A model generated the notes under the pieces. It saw only the letters and a program-made list of their open reading frames with translations, searched no databases and was not told the origin of the DNA. From contig NZ_JACCAE010000001.1 in assembly GCF_013409205.1 (NCBI RefSeq), positions 1,116,001 to 1,180,000 on the forward strand: 64,000 bases of DNA, written 5' to 3'. Source of the stretch: Janibacter cremeus (GTDB lineage Bacteria; Actinomycetota; Actinomycetes; Actinomycetales; Dermatophilaceae). The number at the start of each line of letters is the position of its first letter. Positions within the stretch are counted from its first letter, which is position 1. The position numbers and the translations under genes are program-made. This document shows positions 1 through 9,081 of this stretch, one piece after another.

Positions 1-1
1 G

Positions 2-1147
2 CTCGCGTTCGACACCATCCGCCGCCGCGACCGCCCGGACCGCGAGTTCCCACGCGCTCCGGCTCGTGCGCTGCCCGTCCCGGGCGGCGAGGTGCGCGTC
101 TTCACCTACGGCGAGGACCTCTTCGCGGACATGCTCGCCGACATCGCCGCGGCGAAGCACCGCGTCTTCTTCGAGACCTACATCTGGAAGGGGGATGCCG
201 TCGGAGAGCGCTTCCGCGATGCCCTCGTCGCCGCACACGAGCGCGGCGTCGAGGTGTACGTGGTCTTCGACGAGTTCGCCAACCTGGTCGTGCCGCGCTC
301 GTTCTACGCCTCGCTGCCCGACGGCATCCACGTCCTGCGTCACCCCCTGGTCTCCGGTGGGCCGACCTTCTTCATGCCACACAACTGGGGGCGCAACCAC
401 CGCAAGCTGCTCGTCGTCGACGACACGGCCGCCTATGTCGGCGGCTACAACATCGGTGGGCTCTACGCGACGAAGTGGCGCGACACCCACGCCCGCTTCG
501 CCGGCGAGATCGTCGTCGAGCTCGAGAACGCCTTCGTCGACTACTGGAACGACCAGGGTGGACGTCCGGTACTCCCCCAGCCCCGCCGACGCACGTGGAG
601 CCACACGACACGCGTACAGCGCAACGTGCCGGTCGACCACGTCTACCCGATCCGCAACATGTACCTCGAGGCGATCGACCGGGCCCAGCACCACATCTAC
701 CTGACGCAGGCGTACCTGATCCCCGACGCCGCGTTCACCCGCAGCCTCGTCAACTCGGCCCTCCGCGGCGTGGACGTGCAGATCATCGTCCCGCACTACA
801 GCAACCACATCCTCGCGGACTGGGTCTCCCGGGTGAGCTACCACAAACTCCTCGAGGCGGGCGTGCGGCTGCTGCGCTTCGAGAACGCCATGGTCCACGC
901 GAAGACCGCCACGATCGACGGGGTGTGGTCGACCATCGGCACCGCCAACATCGACCGCCTCTCGCTCGCCGGCAACTTCGAGGTCAACATGGAGATCCTC
1001 GACCCGGAGGTCGCTGCGCACCTCGAGCGGGTCTTCGAGCTGGACTCCGGCAACTGCACCGAGCTGACCCTGCAGCAGTGGACGGAGCGTCCCCTGATCA
1101 ACCGGGTCACCGAGGGGATCCTCTCGCCCTGGCGGCCACTGCTCTGA
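2..1147 (+). CDS. Phospholipase D/cardiolipin synthase-family protein (5' partial)
   Basis: Two HKD half-sites are visible. The first is NHRKLLVVDD followed by GGYNIGG; the second is VHAKTATIDG followed by GTANIDR. This is the arrangement of PLD-superfamily phosphatidyltransferases such as cardiolipin synthase, which join phospholipids at the membrane. The reading frame is open to the first base of the window, so the true start lies upstream. The GTG at 92 is only an internal candidate. No transmembrane segment is visible in the part present; bacterial cardiolipin synthases usually carry two at the N-terminus, which could lie upstream. A soluble PLD-like phosphodiesterase remains possible. 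The gene converges on rplL, with a strong hairpin between them. Confidence 0.8.
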   Translation, partial: LAFDTIRRRDRPDREFPRAPARALPVPGGEVRVFTYGEDLFADMLADIAAAKHRVFFETYIWKGDAVGERFRDALVAAHERGVEVYVVFDEFANLVVPRSFYASLPDGIHVLRHPLVSGGPTFFMPHNWGRNHRKLLVVDDTAAYVGGYNIGGLYATKWRDTHARFAGEIVVELENAFVDYWNDQGGRPVLPQPRRRTWSHTTRVQRNVPVDHVYPIRNMYLEAIDRAQHHIYLTQAYLIPDAAFTRSLVNSALRGVDVQIIVPHYSNHILADWVSRVSYHKLLEAGVRLLRFENAMVHAKTATIDGVWSTIGTANIDRLSLAGNFEVNMEILDPEVAAHLERVFELDSGNCTELTLQQWTERPLINRVTEGILSPWRPLL

Positions 1148-1256
1148 TCGCCGGTACGGCCGATGGGGCGCGCCCTTGGGATCCTCGTTCCTCGGACCCT
1201 GAGTCGGGCGCATCCCCATCGGGCCCGCACCGCACAGGGACACGAGCGCACGCGCG

Positions 1257-1292
1257 AAGGGCGGGCCGCACCGTGAGGTGCGACCCGCCCTT
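1257..1292 (-). terminator. Hairpin terminator after rplL
   Basis: AAGGGCGGG-C-GCACC pairs with GGTGC-GA-CCCGCCCTT around a short GTGA loop. It lies between the convergent rplL and PLD genes, so it can serve either strand. Confidence 0.8.
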
Positions 1293-1330
1293 CGGCAGAT
1301 CCGTGGTTCCCCGTCACTGACGGGGAGGGA

Positions 1331-1720
1331 TCACTTGAGCTCGACGGTGGCGCCGGCGCCCTCGAGGGCCTCCTTGGCCTTCTCGGCGGCGTCCTTGTCG
1401 ACCTTCTCCACAACGGGCTTGGGGGCGCCGTCGACGAGGTCCTTGGCCTCCTTGAGGCCGAGGCTGGTGAGCGCGCGGACCTCCTTGATGACCTGGATCT
1501 TCTTGTCGCCGGCCGCCGTGAGGACGACGTCGAACTCGCTCTGCTCCTCGGCGTCGTCACCGGCGTCGCCACCGGCTGCCGGGGCGGCACCCGCAACGGC
1601 AACCGGGGCCGCGGCGGTGACCTCGAAGGTCTCCTCGAACTGCTTGACGAACTCGGAGAGCTCGATCAGGGTCATCTCCTTGAAGGCCTCAAGGAGCTCG
1701 TCGGTGCTGAGCTTCGCCAT
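1331..1720 (-). CDS. rplL: 50S ribosomal protein L7/L12
   Basis: This 129-residue protein has the L7/L12 layout. An N-terminal dimerisation helix (starting [14 protein letters not shown]) is followed by an Ala/Gly/Pro hinge at about residues 38-52. The C-terminal domain contains KIQVIKEVR and [14 protein letters not shown] and recruits translation factors on the ribosomal stalk. The start is fixed by homology and by an AGAAAGGA ribosome-binding site. A longer upstream frame exists but has no family support. It lies 70 bp after rplJ in the same direction and ends at the hairpin at 1257-1292. Confidence 0.98.
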   Translation of the reverse strand: MAKLSTDELLEAFKEMTLIELSEFVKQFEETFEVTAAAPVAVAGAAPAAGGDAGDDAEEQSEFDVVLTAAGDKKIQVIKEVRALTSLGLKEAKDLVDGAPKPVVEKVDKDAAEKAKEALEGAGATVELK

Positions 1721-1790
1721 GATGGGCGTCCTTTCTGCTGAGTTTTCCGCCGTGAGTGGCGTGATGTGGTTGGGCTCGAGGCGTGAAGCC

Positions 1791-2381
1791 TCAGGCCTCG
1801 TCGCCACCCTCGGGGGTGGATTCGGTGGCAGGCGCGGCCTCGTCGGCCGATGCCTGCGGTCCCTGCTCCTCGACCTTCTGGCGCAGCGCGTCGACGACCC
1901 GAGCGGTCTGCGACAGCGGTGCATTGAAGAGCTGGGCCGCCTGGGACAGCTGGGCCTTCATGGCGCCAGCAAGCTTGCCCAGGAGCACCTCGCGCGACTC
2001 GAGCTGCGCGAGCTGGTTGATCTGCTCCGGCGAGAGCGGGTTCCCGTCAAAGATCCCGCCCTTGATCACCAGGAGGGGGTTCTCCTTGGCGAAGTCACGC
2101 AGACCCTTGGCAGCCTCGACGGGGTCGCCCTCGACGAAGGCGATCGCGTTCGGGCCGACGAACTGGCCCTCGAAAGCGGACTCGACGCCCGCCTCCTTGG
2201 CAGCGCGCGCGGTCAGCGTGTTCTTCACCACGGAGTAGGTGGCGTTGCCACGGAGGTTCTTGCGCAACTGCGCGAGCTGGTCCACGGTCAGACCGCGGTA
2301 CTCCGTGAGAACGGCCGCACCGGAACTGCGGAACTTCTCCGTCAGCTCGGCAATGGCGGCGTCCTTCTGAGCGTTCGCCAT
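1791..2381 (-). CDS. rplJ: 50S ribosomal protein L10
   Basis: This 196-residue protein anchors L7/L12 dimers to the large subunit. The N-terminal half (residues 1-130, with [16 protein letters not shown] and [11 protein letters not shown]) is typical L10. The C-terminal tail is acidic and Pro/Ala-rich. The start codon lies behind GAGAAGGGAGG. It forms an operon with rplL. A leader with an attenuator-like hairpin precedes it, consistent with the L10/L12 autoregulation known in bacteria. The IS30 insertion lies about 275 bp upstream and does not touch the leader. Confidence 0.98.
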   Translation of the reverse strand: MANAQKDAAIAELTEKFRSSGAAVLTEYRGLTVDQLAQLRKNLRGNATYSVVKNTLTARAAKEAGVESAFEGQFVGPNAIAFVEGDPVEAAKGLRDFAKENPLLVIKGGIFDGNPLSPEQINQLAQLESREVLLGKLAGAMKAQLSQAAQLFNAPLSQTARVVDALRQKVEEQGPQASADEAAPATESTPEGGDEA

Positions 2382-2423
2382 GCGGGCCTCCCTTCTCGTG
2401 TGGTGCCACCGGGTCGGGCCCGG

Positions 2424-2457
2424 ACAAGAGAAGAGCCCCGGCACAGGGCACGGGGCT
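2424..2457 (-). promoter_or_regulatory. rplJ leader attenuator hairpin
   Basis: On the minus strand AGCCCCG pairs with CGGGGCT around a 10-base loop and is followed at once by the pyrimidine run CTTCTCTTGT. This resembles an intrinsic terminator inside the rplJL leader. L10 leaders commonly bind the L10-L12 complex. I did not fold a full L10-leader structure. Confidence 0.6.
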
Positions 2458-2576
2458 GCACGGCGCACACGCATGGCGTGGCTCGCGAATCGTGGCCTGC
2501 GCTGGTCGCCCGCTCTCGCGGAACCTTTAGTTCGTGCCCGGGGGCAGGAACAACCGGCGGTCAGTGGTCATCTAGA

Positions 2577-2606
2577 AATATACGGCAGGTCGGGGACGCC
2601 GACCAA
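2577..2606 (-). promoter_or_regulatory. Candidate rplJL promoter
   Basis: On the minus strand TTGGTC (2601-2606) and TATATT (2577-2582) are separated by 18 bp, about 195 bp before rplJ. The promoter lies between rplJ and the IS30 end, so rplJL could be transcribed independently of rplKA despite the insertion. Confidence 0.5.
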
Positions 2607-2656
2607 ATCGCCGCAGACGACGAAGGGGGCCGCCCCCGGTCACGGCGGATTCACGG

Positions 2657-4122
2657 GGTGCTCGCAACACCGTGTGTTTTTGTCTTGGTGGTTAGGCGCT
2701 TTGAAGTAGATCACGAAGACGCTCGGCTGGGGTTGCCCAGTCGAGCGTCTTTCGTGGTCTGGCGTTGAGTTCTTGGGCGACGTACTCCAGCTCTTCAGGG
2801 CCGTGGACGCTCAGGTCGGTGCCCTTGGGGAAGTACTGGCGCAGCAGCCCGTTGGTGTTCTCGTTGCTGCCGCGCTGCCAGGGTGAGGCCGGGTCACAGA
2901 AGTAGACCGGCATGTTGGTGGTCATCGTGAACGAGGCGTGTGCGGCCATCTCGGCGCCCTGGTCCCAGGTCAATGACCCACGTAGATGCCCCGGAAGGTC
3001 GTTCACGGCTGCCACGAGCTGGTCACGCACGGTGAGCGCGTCATGACGTTCAGGTAGGTGCAGCAGCATCACGTACCGGGTGGCGCGTTCGACCAGTGTC
3101 CCGATCGCTGAGCCACTGTCTTTGCCGATGATCAGATCGCCCTCCCAGTGGCCCGGGATCGCCCGGTCGGCGATGCACGCCGGCCGGTCACTGATCATTA
3201 CCATCTCGTCGACGAACCGCGGACGACGCACCCCACGGTCCTGTGGCTTACGCATCGCCCGCCCGGTGCGCAACGCGGCCTGGACCTCGCGTTTGAGTCC
3301 ACCACGGGCCTGGAAGTACAAGGCCTGGTAGATCGTTTCGTGGCTCACGCGCATGCTCTCGTCGTCGGGATGGTCGATCTTGAGCCTGTTACTGATCTGC
3401 TCCGGGGACAACTTCCGTGCCAGCGCGGCAACGACATACTCACGCAGCCGACCCGGCGCGGCCAGCTTCGAAGGCTTGGGCCGGACACGCCCGTTCATCG
3501 ACTGGTGATGCCCTTGGTAGGGCGAGTACCCGCCCGTGGCGTCACGGTGGGCGGCGACCTCCCGAGTGATCGTCGAGGGCGCCCGGCCCAGACCCACCGC
3601 GATCGAACGCATCGAGACGCCCTGCTTGACCCCATCGGCGATGGCCAGCCGCTCCTGCAGCGACAACAGCCGGCCCGTGCCCACCACTTGATCCATGGGC
3701 TTGTTCATAGCCGGGCGTTTGGCCGGTGGGCCGGTGACGCGCCCATCGGGATAGATCTTTCGACCGTGGCTGCGCCGGACCCCGCGCTTCCAGTACCGAC
3801 CCGTATCGAGGGACACGCCGACTCGGCGGGCCGCGAGGGAGTGGTGCATGCCCTCGGCCAGCAGTCGGTCGAACTCTGCCCGGGCCTTGGGCTTGCCCAA
3901 CGGCAACGGCGCAGCCGGAACAAGGCCGGCCCCTACCAACAATCGACGAGCCAACCCGTGCGATCGGCCCACTGCGCGCGCAGCCGCACCGATCGATCCC
4001 TCTCGCTCGAAGACGGTCACCACCTGGGCGATCAGCTCCGGCGTGACCTCAACAGGACGTCCTCGCCCCTGGGAAACAGACATGGTCCTCGCAACTCCTC
4101 AGATCGAGGTGTTGCGAGGACC
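2657..4122 (-). mobile_element. IS30-family insertion sequence in the rplA-rplJ gap
   Basis: The element carries one transposase. It is bounded by inverted ends containing GTGCTCGCAACACC on the left and, read inward from the right, GGTCCTCGCAACACC. The exact outer bases and any 2-3 bp target duplication are not resolved. It sits between rplA and rplJ in the same orientation as the ribosomal genes. Confidence 0.8.
2692..4083 (-). CDS. IS30-family transposase
   Basis: This 463-residue transposase has an N-terminal region with two HTH-like parts (about residues 12-60 and 140-180). The DDE catalytic core follows, with GHWEGDLIIGK, LTWDQGAEM and the signature SPWQRGSNENTNGLLRQYFP. It appears full length and free of stops. 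The start ATG at 4083 lies inside a 14-bp perfect hairpin arm formed with the IS end. Transcription reading in from rplKA would therefore place the start in a stem. The usual source of expression would be a promoter inside the element, which I did not locate. Confidence 0.95.
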   Translation of the reverse strand: MSVSQGRGRPVEVTPELIAQVVTVFEREGSIGAAARAVGRSHGLARRLLVGAGLVPAAPLPLGKPKARAEFDRLLAEGMHHSLAARRVGVSLDTGRYWKRGVRRSHGRKIYPDGRVTGPPAKRPAMNKPMDQVVGTGRLLSLQERLAIADGVKQGVSMRSIAVGLGRAPSTITREVAAHRDATGGYSPYQGHHQSMNGRVRPKPSKLAAPGRLREYVVAALARKLSPEQISNRLKIDHPDDESMRVSHETIYQALYFQARGGLKREVQAALRTGRAMRKPQDRGVRRPRFVDEMVMISDRPACIADRAIPGHWEGDLIIGKDSGSAIGTLVERATRYVMLLHLPERHDALTVRDQLVAAVNDLPGHLRGSLTWDQGAEMAAHASFTMTTNMPVYFCDPASPWQRGSNENTNGLLRQYFPKGTDLSVHGPEELEYVAQELNARPRKTLDWATPAERLRDLLQSA

Positions 4123-4124
4123 AT
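4082..4124 (-). promoter_or_regulatory. Hairpin covering the IS30 transposase start
   Basis: ATGGTCCTCGCAAC (4082-4095) and GTTGCGAGGACCAT (4111-4124) are perfect inverted 14-mers separated by 15 bp. The transposase start codon is in the inner arm on the mRNA sense. Confidence 0.7.
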
Positions 4125-4211
4125 GTGAACCGAAGCACGGGAGCGGCCCCCCCCCTTCGAGGCTCCTGCGTCGCGCCTCAGGACGGCGCCTTCGTCAGGG
4201 TCGACCTGGTC

Positions 4212-4955
4212 TCACTCAGCGGTGACGGCCGAGTCGAGGATCACCGGCGCGGACTCCTCGAGGAGGTCCTTGGTGCGCGAGGTGTCGAGGTGGATGCCCG
4301 GGCCCATCGTCGTGCTCAGGGTCCCGCGGGAGACGTAGCGTCCCTTCGCGGCGGACGGCTTGAGTCGCATGATCTCGTCGAAGGCGGACTGGTAGTTCTC
4401 CACCAGCGCCTTCTCGTCGAAGCTCGCCTTGCCGATGATGAAGTGCAGGTTGGCGTGCTTGTCGTTGCGGAACTCGATCTTGCCACCCTTGATGTCGGCG
4501 ACGGCCTTGGCCGTGTCCATCGTGACGGTGCCGGTCTTCGGGTTCGGCATCAGGCCGCGCGGGCCCAGGACCTTGCCGAGACGTCCGACCTTGCCCATGA
4601 GGTCCGGGGTGGCGACGACGGCGTCGAAGTCCATCCACCCGCCCTGGACCTTCTCGAGCATGTCGTCGGAACCGACGTGGTCGGCGCCGGCCGCGATGGC
4701 CGCGTCGGCCTTGTCGCCGGTGGCGAAGACGAGGACACGGGCGGTCTTGCCCGTGCCGTGGGGCAGGTTGACCGTGCCGCGGACCATCTGGTCGGCCTTG
4801 CGGGGGTCGATACCCAGGCGGAAGACGACCTCGACGGTCTCGTCGTAGGAGGTGCGTGTGGTCTCCTTGGCGAGGCGGATGGCCTCGAGGGGAGCGTAGA
4901 CGGCGTCCTCGTTGATCTTGTCCGCTGCGGCGCGGTAGGCCTTGCTGCGCTTCAT
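4212..4955 (-). CDS. rplA: 50S ribosomal protein L1
   Basis: This 247-residue protein is typical L1, which binds 23S rRNA at the exit-site stalk and represses its own operon in many bacteria. Recognisable blocks are [14 protein letters not shown] near the start, [15 protein letters not shown] in the middle and [18 protein letters not shown] near the end. The start ATG follows a GGAG-type site. It is the second gene of rplK-rplA, 92 bp after rplK. Its usual downstream neighbour rplJ is now separated by the IS30 element. Confidence 0.98.
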   Translation of the reverse strand: MKRSKAYRAAADKINEDAVYAPLEAIRLAKETTRTSYDETVEVVFRLGIDPRKADQMVRGTVNLPHGTGKTARVLVFATGDKADAAIAAGADHVGSDDMLEKVQGGWMDFDAVVATPDLMGKVGRLGKVLGPRGLMPNPKTGTVTMDTAKAVADIKGGKIEFRNDKHANLHFIIGKASFDEKALVENYQSAFDEIMRLKPSAAKGRYVSRGTLSTTMGPGIHLDTSRTKDLLEESAPVILDSAVTAE

Positions 4956-5047
4956 GAGTGCTCCTTGGTGGTGATGGAGGTGTGGTCGGGGCCAGCGCCG
5001 GCCCTCCCACGAGGCCCGACAGGAGTCGGACCCGAGTTGGTGGAGGC

Positions 5048-5479
5048 TCAGGCCTCGGTCTCGATGCCCATCTGACGCGCGGTGCCGGCGACGGTCTTCA
5101 TCGCGGCGTCGAGGTCGAGGGTGTTGAGGTCGGGCATCTTGGTCTCGGCGATCTCGCGGACCTGGTCCTTGGTCAGCTTGCCGACCTTGGTCTTGTGCGG
5201 CTCGCCGGAGGCCTTCTTCACGCCCGCGGCCTTCTTGATCAGCTCGGCGGCCGGCGGGGTCTTCGTGATGAAGGAGAAGGACCGGTCCTCGTAGACGGTG
5301 ATCTCGACCGGGACGACGTTGCCGCGCATGTCCGCCGTGGCGTCGTTGTACGCCTTGACGAACTCCATGATGTTGACGCCGTGCTGGCCCAGCGCCGGAC
5401 CGACCGGCGGGGCCGGCGTGGCCGCGCCCGCCTGGATCTGGAGCTTGATGTAGCCGGCGATCTTCTTCTTGGGAGGCAT
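5048..5479 (-). CDS. rplK: 50S ribosomal protein L11
   Basis: This 143-residue L11 forms the GTPase-associated centre with 23S rRNA. The N-terminal domain has [22 protein letters not shown]. The C-terminal RNA-binding domain contains [24 protein letters not shown]. Length and sequence are standard. It is first in rplK-rplA and lies 241 bp after nusG, with a strong hairpin at the nusG end. Confidence 0.98.
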   Translation of the reverse strand: MPPKKKIAGYIKLQIQAGAATPAPPVGPALGQHGVNIMEFVKAYNDATADMRGNVVPVEITVYEDRSFSFITKTPPAAELIKKAAGVKKASGEPHKTKVGKLTKDQVREIAETKMPDLNTLDLDAAMKTVAGTARQMGIETEA

Positions 5480-5688
5480 GCTGCGTTCCTACTTTCGTTG
5501 TGTGGGCCCACGCCGTGGGCGATGACCCGATTGCAATCTCTCGGGAGCTCACGGCCCTGGCGGGCCTGCGCCCCCGAGTCCCCTCGAACACCCGCAATCC
5601 GGGCTCCGAGGAAATCTTGGGCTTGTCCTGTCGGTTACACGCCCGCGTCGGGCCTGCTCAGGAGTTGTTCTGTTGTTCTGCGCCATGA

Positions 5689-5727
5689 GCTCTGACGCAG
5701 AAGGAACTTCGCTCTTTGCGTCAGAGC
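5689..5727 (-). terminator. Hairpin overlapping the nusG stop
   Basis: GCTCTGACGCA (5689-5699) pairs with TGCGTCAGAGC (5717-5727) as an 11-bp perfect stem. Its first arm includes the nusG stop codon. It probably separates secE-nusG from rplK-rplA. Confidence 0.65.
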
Positions 5728-6626
5728 TTGGCCACCTGGTTGAAGCCGAGCTCGACCGGGGTCTCCCGGCCGAAGATGGAGACGAGGACCTTCAGCTTCT
5801 GGGCCTCGGGCAGGATCTCGGAGATCGTCGCCGGCATGGTCTCGAACGGTCCCTCCATGACGGTGACGGACTCCCCGACCTCGAAGTCGACGTCGATCGG
5901 AGCCGATGCGGCCTGACCGTCCTTGGCCGGGCCGCCGGTGGCAGCCGCAGCGGCGGGCTTGTCGAGGTCGGCGGGCTTGAGCATCGTGAAGACCTCGTCG
6001 AGGCCCAGCGGCACCGGGTTGTGGGCATTGCCGACGAAGCCGGTGACGCCCGGCGTGTGCCGAACAGCGCCCCACGACTCGTCGGTGAGGTCCATGCGCA
6101 CGAGGCAGTAGCCGGGCATACGCGGCTGCTTGCGCGTCTTCTTCTGGCCGCTCTTGATCTCGGTGACCTCGTCGATCGTCACCGCGACCTCGAAGATGTA
6201 CTCCTCCATGTCGAGGTTCGCGATGCGCGTCTCGAGGTTGTGCTTCACGCGGTTCTCGTAGCCCGCGTAGGTGTGGATGACGTACCAGTCACCCCACTTG
6301 GAGGCGAGGTCGTCCTTGAATGCCTGGACGGGGTCCTCGGTGTCCTCGGGCAGCAGGTCGCCGTCCTCGTCCTCGGTCGCCGGCGCGGCGGCCTCGGCTG
6401 CGTCCTCACCCTGCGGGTCCTCGCCCGCGGCGGCATCGACGTCGTCTGCGTCGGCGGACTGCTCGGAGACCTCCTCGAGGGACTCCTCGGCAGCACGGGC
6501 GTCGTCCGCCTCCTGCGCGGTGGGCAGGTCAGCCGGGGGCTGAGCGGTTCGCTCGGCCTGCTCGGCAGCGATCGCGCTCGAGCCCTCGGTCTCCTGGGGA
6601 TCGGGGGTCTGAGCCTGGTCGGACAT
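5721..6626 (-). CDS. nusG: Transcription termination/antitermination protein NusG
   Basis: This 301-residue NusG binds RNA polymerase and links it to Rho or the ribosome. It starts with an acidic, low-complexity extension of about 105 residues, as is usual in high-GC actinobacteria. The NGN domain follows from about residue 110 ([19 protein letters not shown]), and a KOW domain from about residue 248 ([21 protein letters not shown]). A Pro/Ala-rich linker with [14 protein letters not shown] joins the two. It lies 74 bp after secE in the same direction. Confidence 0.97.
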   Translation of the reverse strand: MSDQAQTPDPQETEGSSAIAAEQAERTAQPPADLPTAQEADDARAAEESLEEVSEQSADADDVDAAAGEDPQGEDAAEAAAPATEDEDGDLLPEDTEDPVQAFKDDLASKWGDWYVIHTYAGYENRVKHNLETRIANLDMEEYIFEVAVTIDEVTEIKSGQKKTRKQPRMPGYCLVRMDLTDESWGAVRHTPGVTGFVGNAHNPVPLGLDEVFTMLKPADLDKPAAAAATGGPAKDGQAASAPIDVDFEVGESVTVMEGPFETMPATISEILPEAQKLKVLVSIFGRETPVELGFNQVAKL

Positions 6627-6700
6627 GACCTGAATTCCTCACTTCGACTTCGATCGACGGCGCTCGGGGCGCCCGGTATTGCGGCTTGTCGGTGGCGGCG

Positions 6701-6958
6701 TCAGCCGCCGAACACCCAGAGCACGGCCCGGGTGAACACCGCATCCAAGCCAGAGATGTAGGCGATCATCACCACGACGAAGACGATCAGCACCAAGGTG
6801 TAGTTGATCAGCTCCGACCGCGTGGGCCGGACGACCTTGCGCAGTTCGTCGAGGACCTGTGCGATGAAGAGTCCGATCGAACCGAACAACCGCGAGATGG
6901 GGTTGCCGCCCTTCTGACCGCGCCGCGCGTTGGTCGGCTGCGCTCCGAGCTGGCTCAC
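6701..6958 (-). CDS. secE: Protein translocase subunit SecE
   Basis: This 85-residue SecE holds the SecYEG channel together in the membrane. A basic N-terminal segment is followed by the conserved amphipathic helix (IAQVLDELRKVVRPTRSELINYT). A single transmembrane span covers about residues 51-70. The GTG start at 6958 follows AGAAGAGA and gives the family length. A longer frame upstream would run into tRNA-Trp. The neighbours tRNA-Trp and nusG are conserved. Confidence 0.95.
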   Translation of the reverse strand: MSQLGAQPTNARRGQKGGNPISRLFGSIGLFIAQVLDELRKVVRPTRSELINYTLVLIVFVVVMIAYISGLDAVFTRAVLWVFGG

Positions 6959-7021
6959 GTCATCTCTTCTCGTCCGGGTTACGTCGTGCTCCGCACGTCT
7001 GCGGTTGCCAGACGTGCAACG

Positions 7022-7094
7022 CAGGGCAGGAGGGACTCGAACCCCCAACCGCCGGTTTTGGAGACCGGTGCTCTACCAATTGAGCCACTGCCCT
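7022..7094 (-). tRNA. tRNA-Trp (CCA)
   Basis: The acceptor AGGGCAG/CTGCCCT pairs perfectly. The anticodon arm CCGGT-CTCCAAA-ACCGG carries CCA, and the T arm contains GGTTCGAGTCC. The encoded 3' end lacks CCA. It lies just upstream of secE, as in other actinobacteria. Confidence 0.97.
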
Positions 7095-7249
7095 TCGGAC
7101 CGCCACGGTTGGGGCGACGATCCGCGGCTGTCTCGGGTCGACGTCCGCGTGCGGGCACGACGGATAGTCTGGCCGAAGTCAACCGAGGAACAACTGTACG
7201 TCACCGAACACCCGCACCGCGAACTCGGCAGAAGTGGAAGACTGACGGC

Positions 7250-8545
7250 GTGACTTCCGCGAAAGACGCTCGCCCCCTGCCCGAACTCTGCGCCGAGGAG
7301 CTCGACTCCCTCGCGACGAGCCTGCGCGAGGCTCACGCCGCCCAGGCCGCGAAGGACGTGACGCTCGACGTGACGCGCGGCAAGCCGAGCGCGGCCCAGC
7401 TCGACCTGGCCGACGAGATGCTCTCGCTCCCCCGGTCGACGAGGGACCGCTCAGGCACCGACGTGCGCAACTACGGCGGCCTGAACGGCCTCGCCGAGCT
7501 GCGCCAGATCTTCGCCGAGCTGCTCGGGGTCGACGTCGACCAGCTCATCGCCGGCGGCAATTCCTCCCTGACGATGATGCGCGACGTCCTGGTCGACCTG
7601 CTCCTCTTCGGCGCCATCGACTCCCCGCGTCCGTGGTCGCAGGAGGAGAAGATCACCTTCATCTGCCCGGTCCCCGGCTACGACCGCCACTTCGGGCTGC
7701 TCGAGGACCTGGGCATCGAGATGGTGACCGTCCCGATGACCCCGGACGGCCCGGACGTCGACGAGGTCGCGCGGATCGCCGCCTCCGACCCGTCGGTGAA
7801 GGGGATGTGGATCGTGCCCACCTACGCCAACCCCACCGGCGCCACCTGCACCCAGGAGGTCGCCAGCCGGTTGGCGGCGATGGAGACCGCGGCCCCGGAC
7901 TTCAAGATCCTGTGGGACAACGCCTACGCGATCCACCACCTCACGCCGGACGAGACCAAGAGCGCCGACATCCTGTCGCTGGCCTCATCCGCCGGGAACC
8001 CGCACCGCGCGGTGATGTTCGCGTCCACCTCCAAGGTCACCTGGGCCGGAGCCGGCGTCGCCTTCCTCGCCTCCTCGCCTCAGCAGGTGAAGTGGTACCT
8101 CGCCCACCTCGGCAAGGGGTCGATCGGCCCCGACAAGGTCAACCAGCTGCGCCACGTCGAGTTCTTCGGCGACGCCGACGGCGTGCGGGCGCACATGGAC
8201 AAGCACCGCAAGATCCTCGCGCCGAAGTTCGCCGAGGTCGACCGGGTGCTCGCCGAGCGTCTCGGGGGTCGCGAGGTGGCCACGTGGAACGCCCCGACCG
8301 GTGGCTACTTCGTCAACCTCGACGTCCTGCCCGGCACCGCCTCGCGCGTGGTGGCCCTGGCCAAGGAAGCCGGGCTCTCGCTCACGCCGGCGGGCGCGTC
8401 CTTCCCCTACGGCACGGACCCCGACGACACCAACATCCGACTGGCCCCGACGATGCCGCCGATGGAGGAGCTGACCGAGGCGATGGAGACCGTCGCCACC
8501 TGCGTGCTCCTCGCGGCGACCGAGAAGCTGACCGCACGCGACTAG
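7250..8545 (+). CDS. Rv3722c-type aspartate aminotransferase
   Basis: This 431-residue PLP enzyme is of the aminotransferase type best known from M. tuberculosis Rv3722c, an aspartate aminotransferase. The N-terminal LDVTRGKPSAAQLDLADEML, the cofactor region GGNSSLTMMRD and the Schiff-base lysine region FASTSKVTWAGAG support this. So does the C-terminal LTPAGASFPYG. The GTG at 7250 is chosen because upstream in-frame sequence covers tRNA-Trp and the secE promoter region. It probably supplies aspartate and glutamate nitrogen. It is followed 14 bp later by the DUF5709 gene. Confidence 0.85.
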   Translation: MTSAKDARPLPELCAEELDSLATSLREAHAAQAAKDVTLDVTRGKPSAAQLDLADEMLSLPRSTRDRSGTDVRNYGGLNGLAELRQIFAELLGVDVDQLIAGGNSSLTMMRDVLVDLLLFGAIDSPRPWSQEEKITFICPVPGYDRHFGLLEDLGIEMVTVPMTPDGPDVDEVARIAASDPSVKGMWIVPTYANPTGATCTQEVASRLAAMETAAPDFKILWDNAYAIHHLTPDETKSADILSLASSAGNPHRAVMFASTSKVTWAGAGVAFLASSPQQVKWYLAHLGKGSIGPDKVNQLRHVEFFGDADGVRAHMDKHRKILAPKFAEVDRVLAERLGGREVATWNAPTGGYFVNLDVLPGTASRVVALAKEAGLSLTPAGASFPYGTDPDDTNIRLAPTMPPMEELTEAMETVATCVLLAATEKLTARD

Positions 8546-8559
8546 TAAGGAGCCGCCGC

Positions 8560-9081
8560 ATGTCCGAGCCCGAGAACCTCGACACCGACCTGACGAGTTA
8601 CAGCCTCGATGACGAGGACCAGCTCCAGCCGGAGGACACTCTCACCGGATCGGGCGAGCCGGGCGAGGACGCGCTCGACTCCGGGTACTCCCCGCCCGAC
8701 TCCGCCCGCGGTTCCTACGCCCACGGCGTGACCGCCCACGAGCAGGGCTACGAGGAGACGATCGACGAGCGGGTCAAGCAGGAGGTCCCCGACCCGAACT
8801 CGGCCTACGGCGCCCCGGACAACGAGTCCGGGCTCGATCGCGAGCGATCCGGCGGTGACGACCGGGACTCGATCGATGCCGACGACGACTGGCTCGGCGA
8901 CGCCCAGATCGGCGACGAGCGCGCCGGCCGCCTCGTCAGTCCCGACGAGGGCTCGCGCGACGACCGCGAGGACCAGGCCTGGGCCACCGACGCCGGGGTC
9001 GATGGTGGGGCGGCCTCGGCCGAGGAGGCCGCGGTCCACGTCATCGACGGTGACTCGCGCAACCGCGGGGACGGCAGCTGA
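8560..9081 (+). CDS. DUF5709 domain protein
   Basis: This 173-residue, very acidic, soluble protein has no signal peptide or membrane span. The opening block (SYSLDDEDQLQPEDTLTGSG) and the middle block (ARGSYAHGVTAHEQGYEETIDERVKQEVPDP) match the actinobacterial DUF5709 family. Its function is unknown. The start follows AAGGAG. The stop overlaps the proposed adenosine deaminase start (CTGA), which suggests translational coupling. Confidence 0.8.
   Translation: MSEPENLDTDLTSYSLDDEDQLQPEDTLTGSGEPGEDALDSGYSPPDSARGSYAHGVTAHEQGYEETIDERVKQEVPDPNSAYGAPDNESGLDRERSGGDDRDSIDADDDWLGDAQIGDERAGRLVSPDEGSRDDREDQAWATDAGVDGGAASAEEAAVHVIDGDSRNRGDGS

Noticed and set aside
1278..2768. A 496-codon plus-strand frame across rplL-rplJ
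   Set aside because: It is antisense to two certain ribosomal protein genes.
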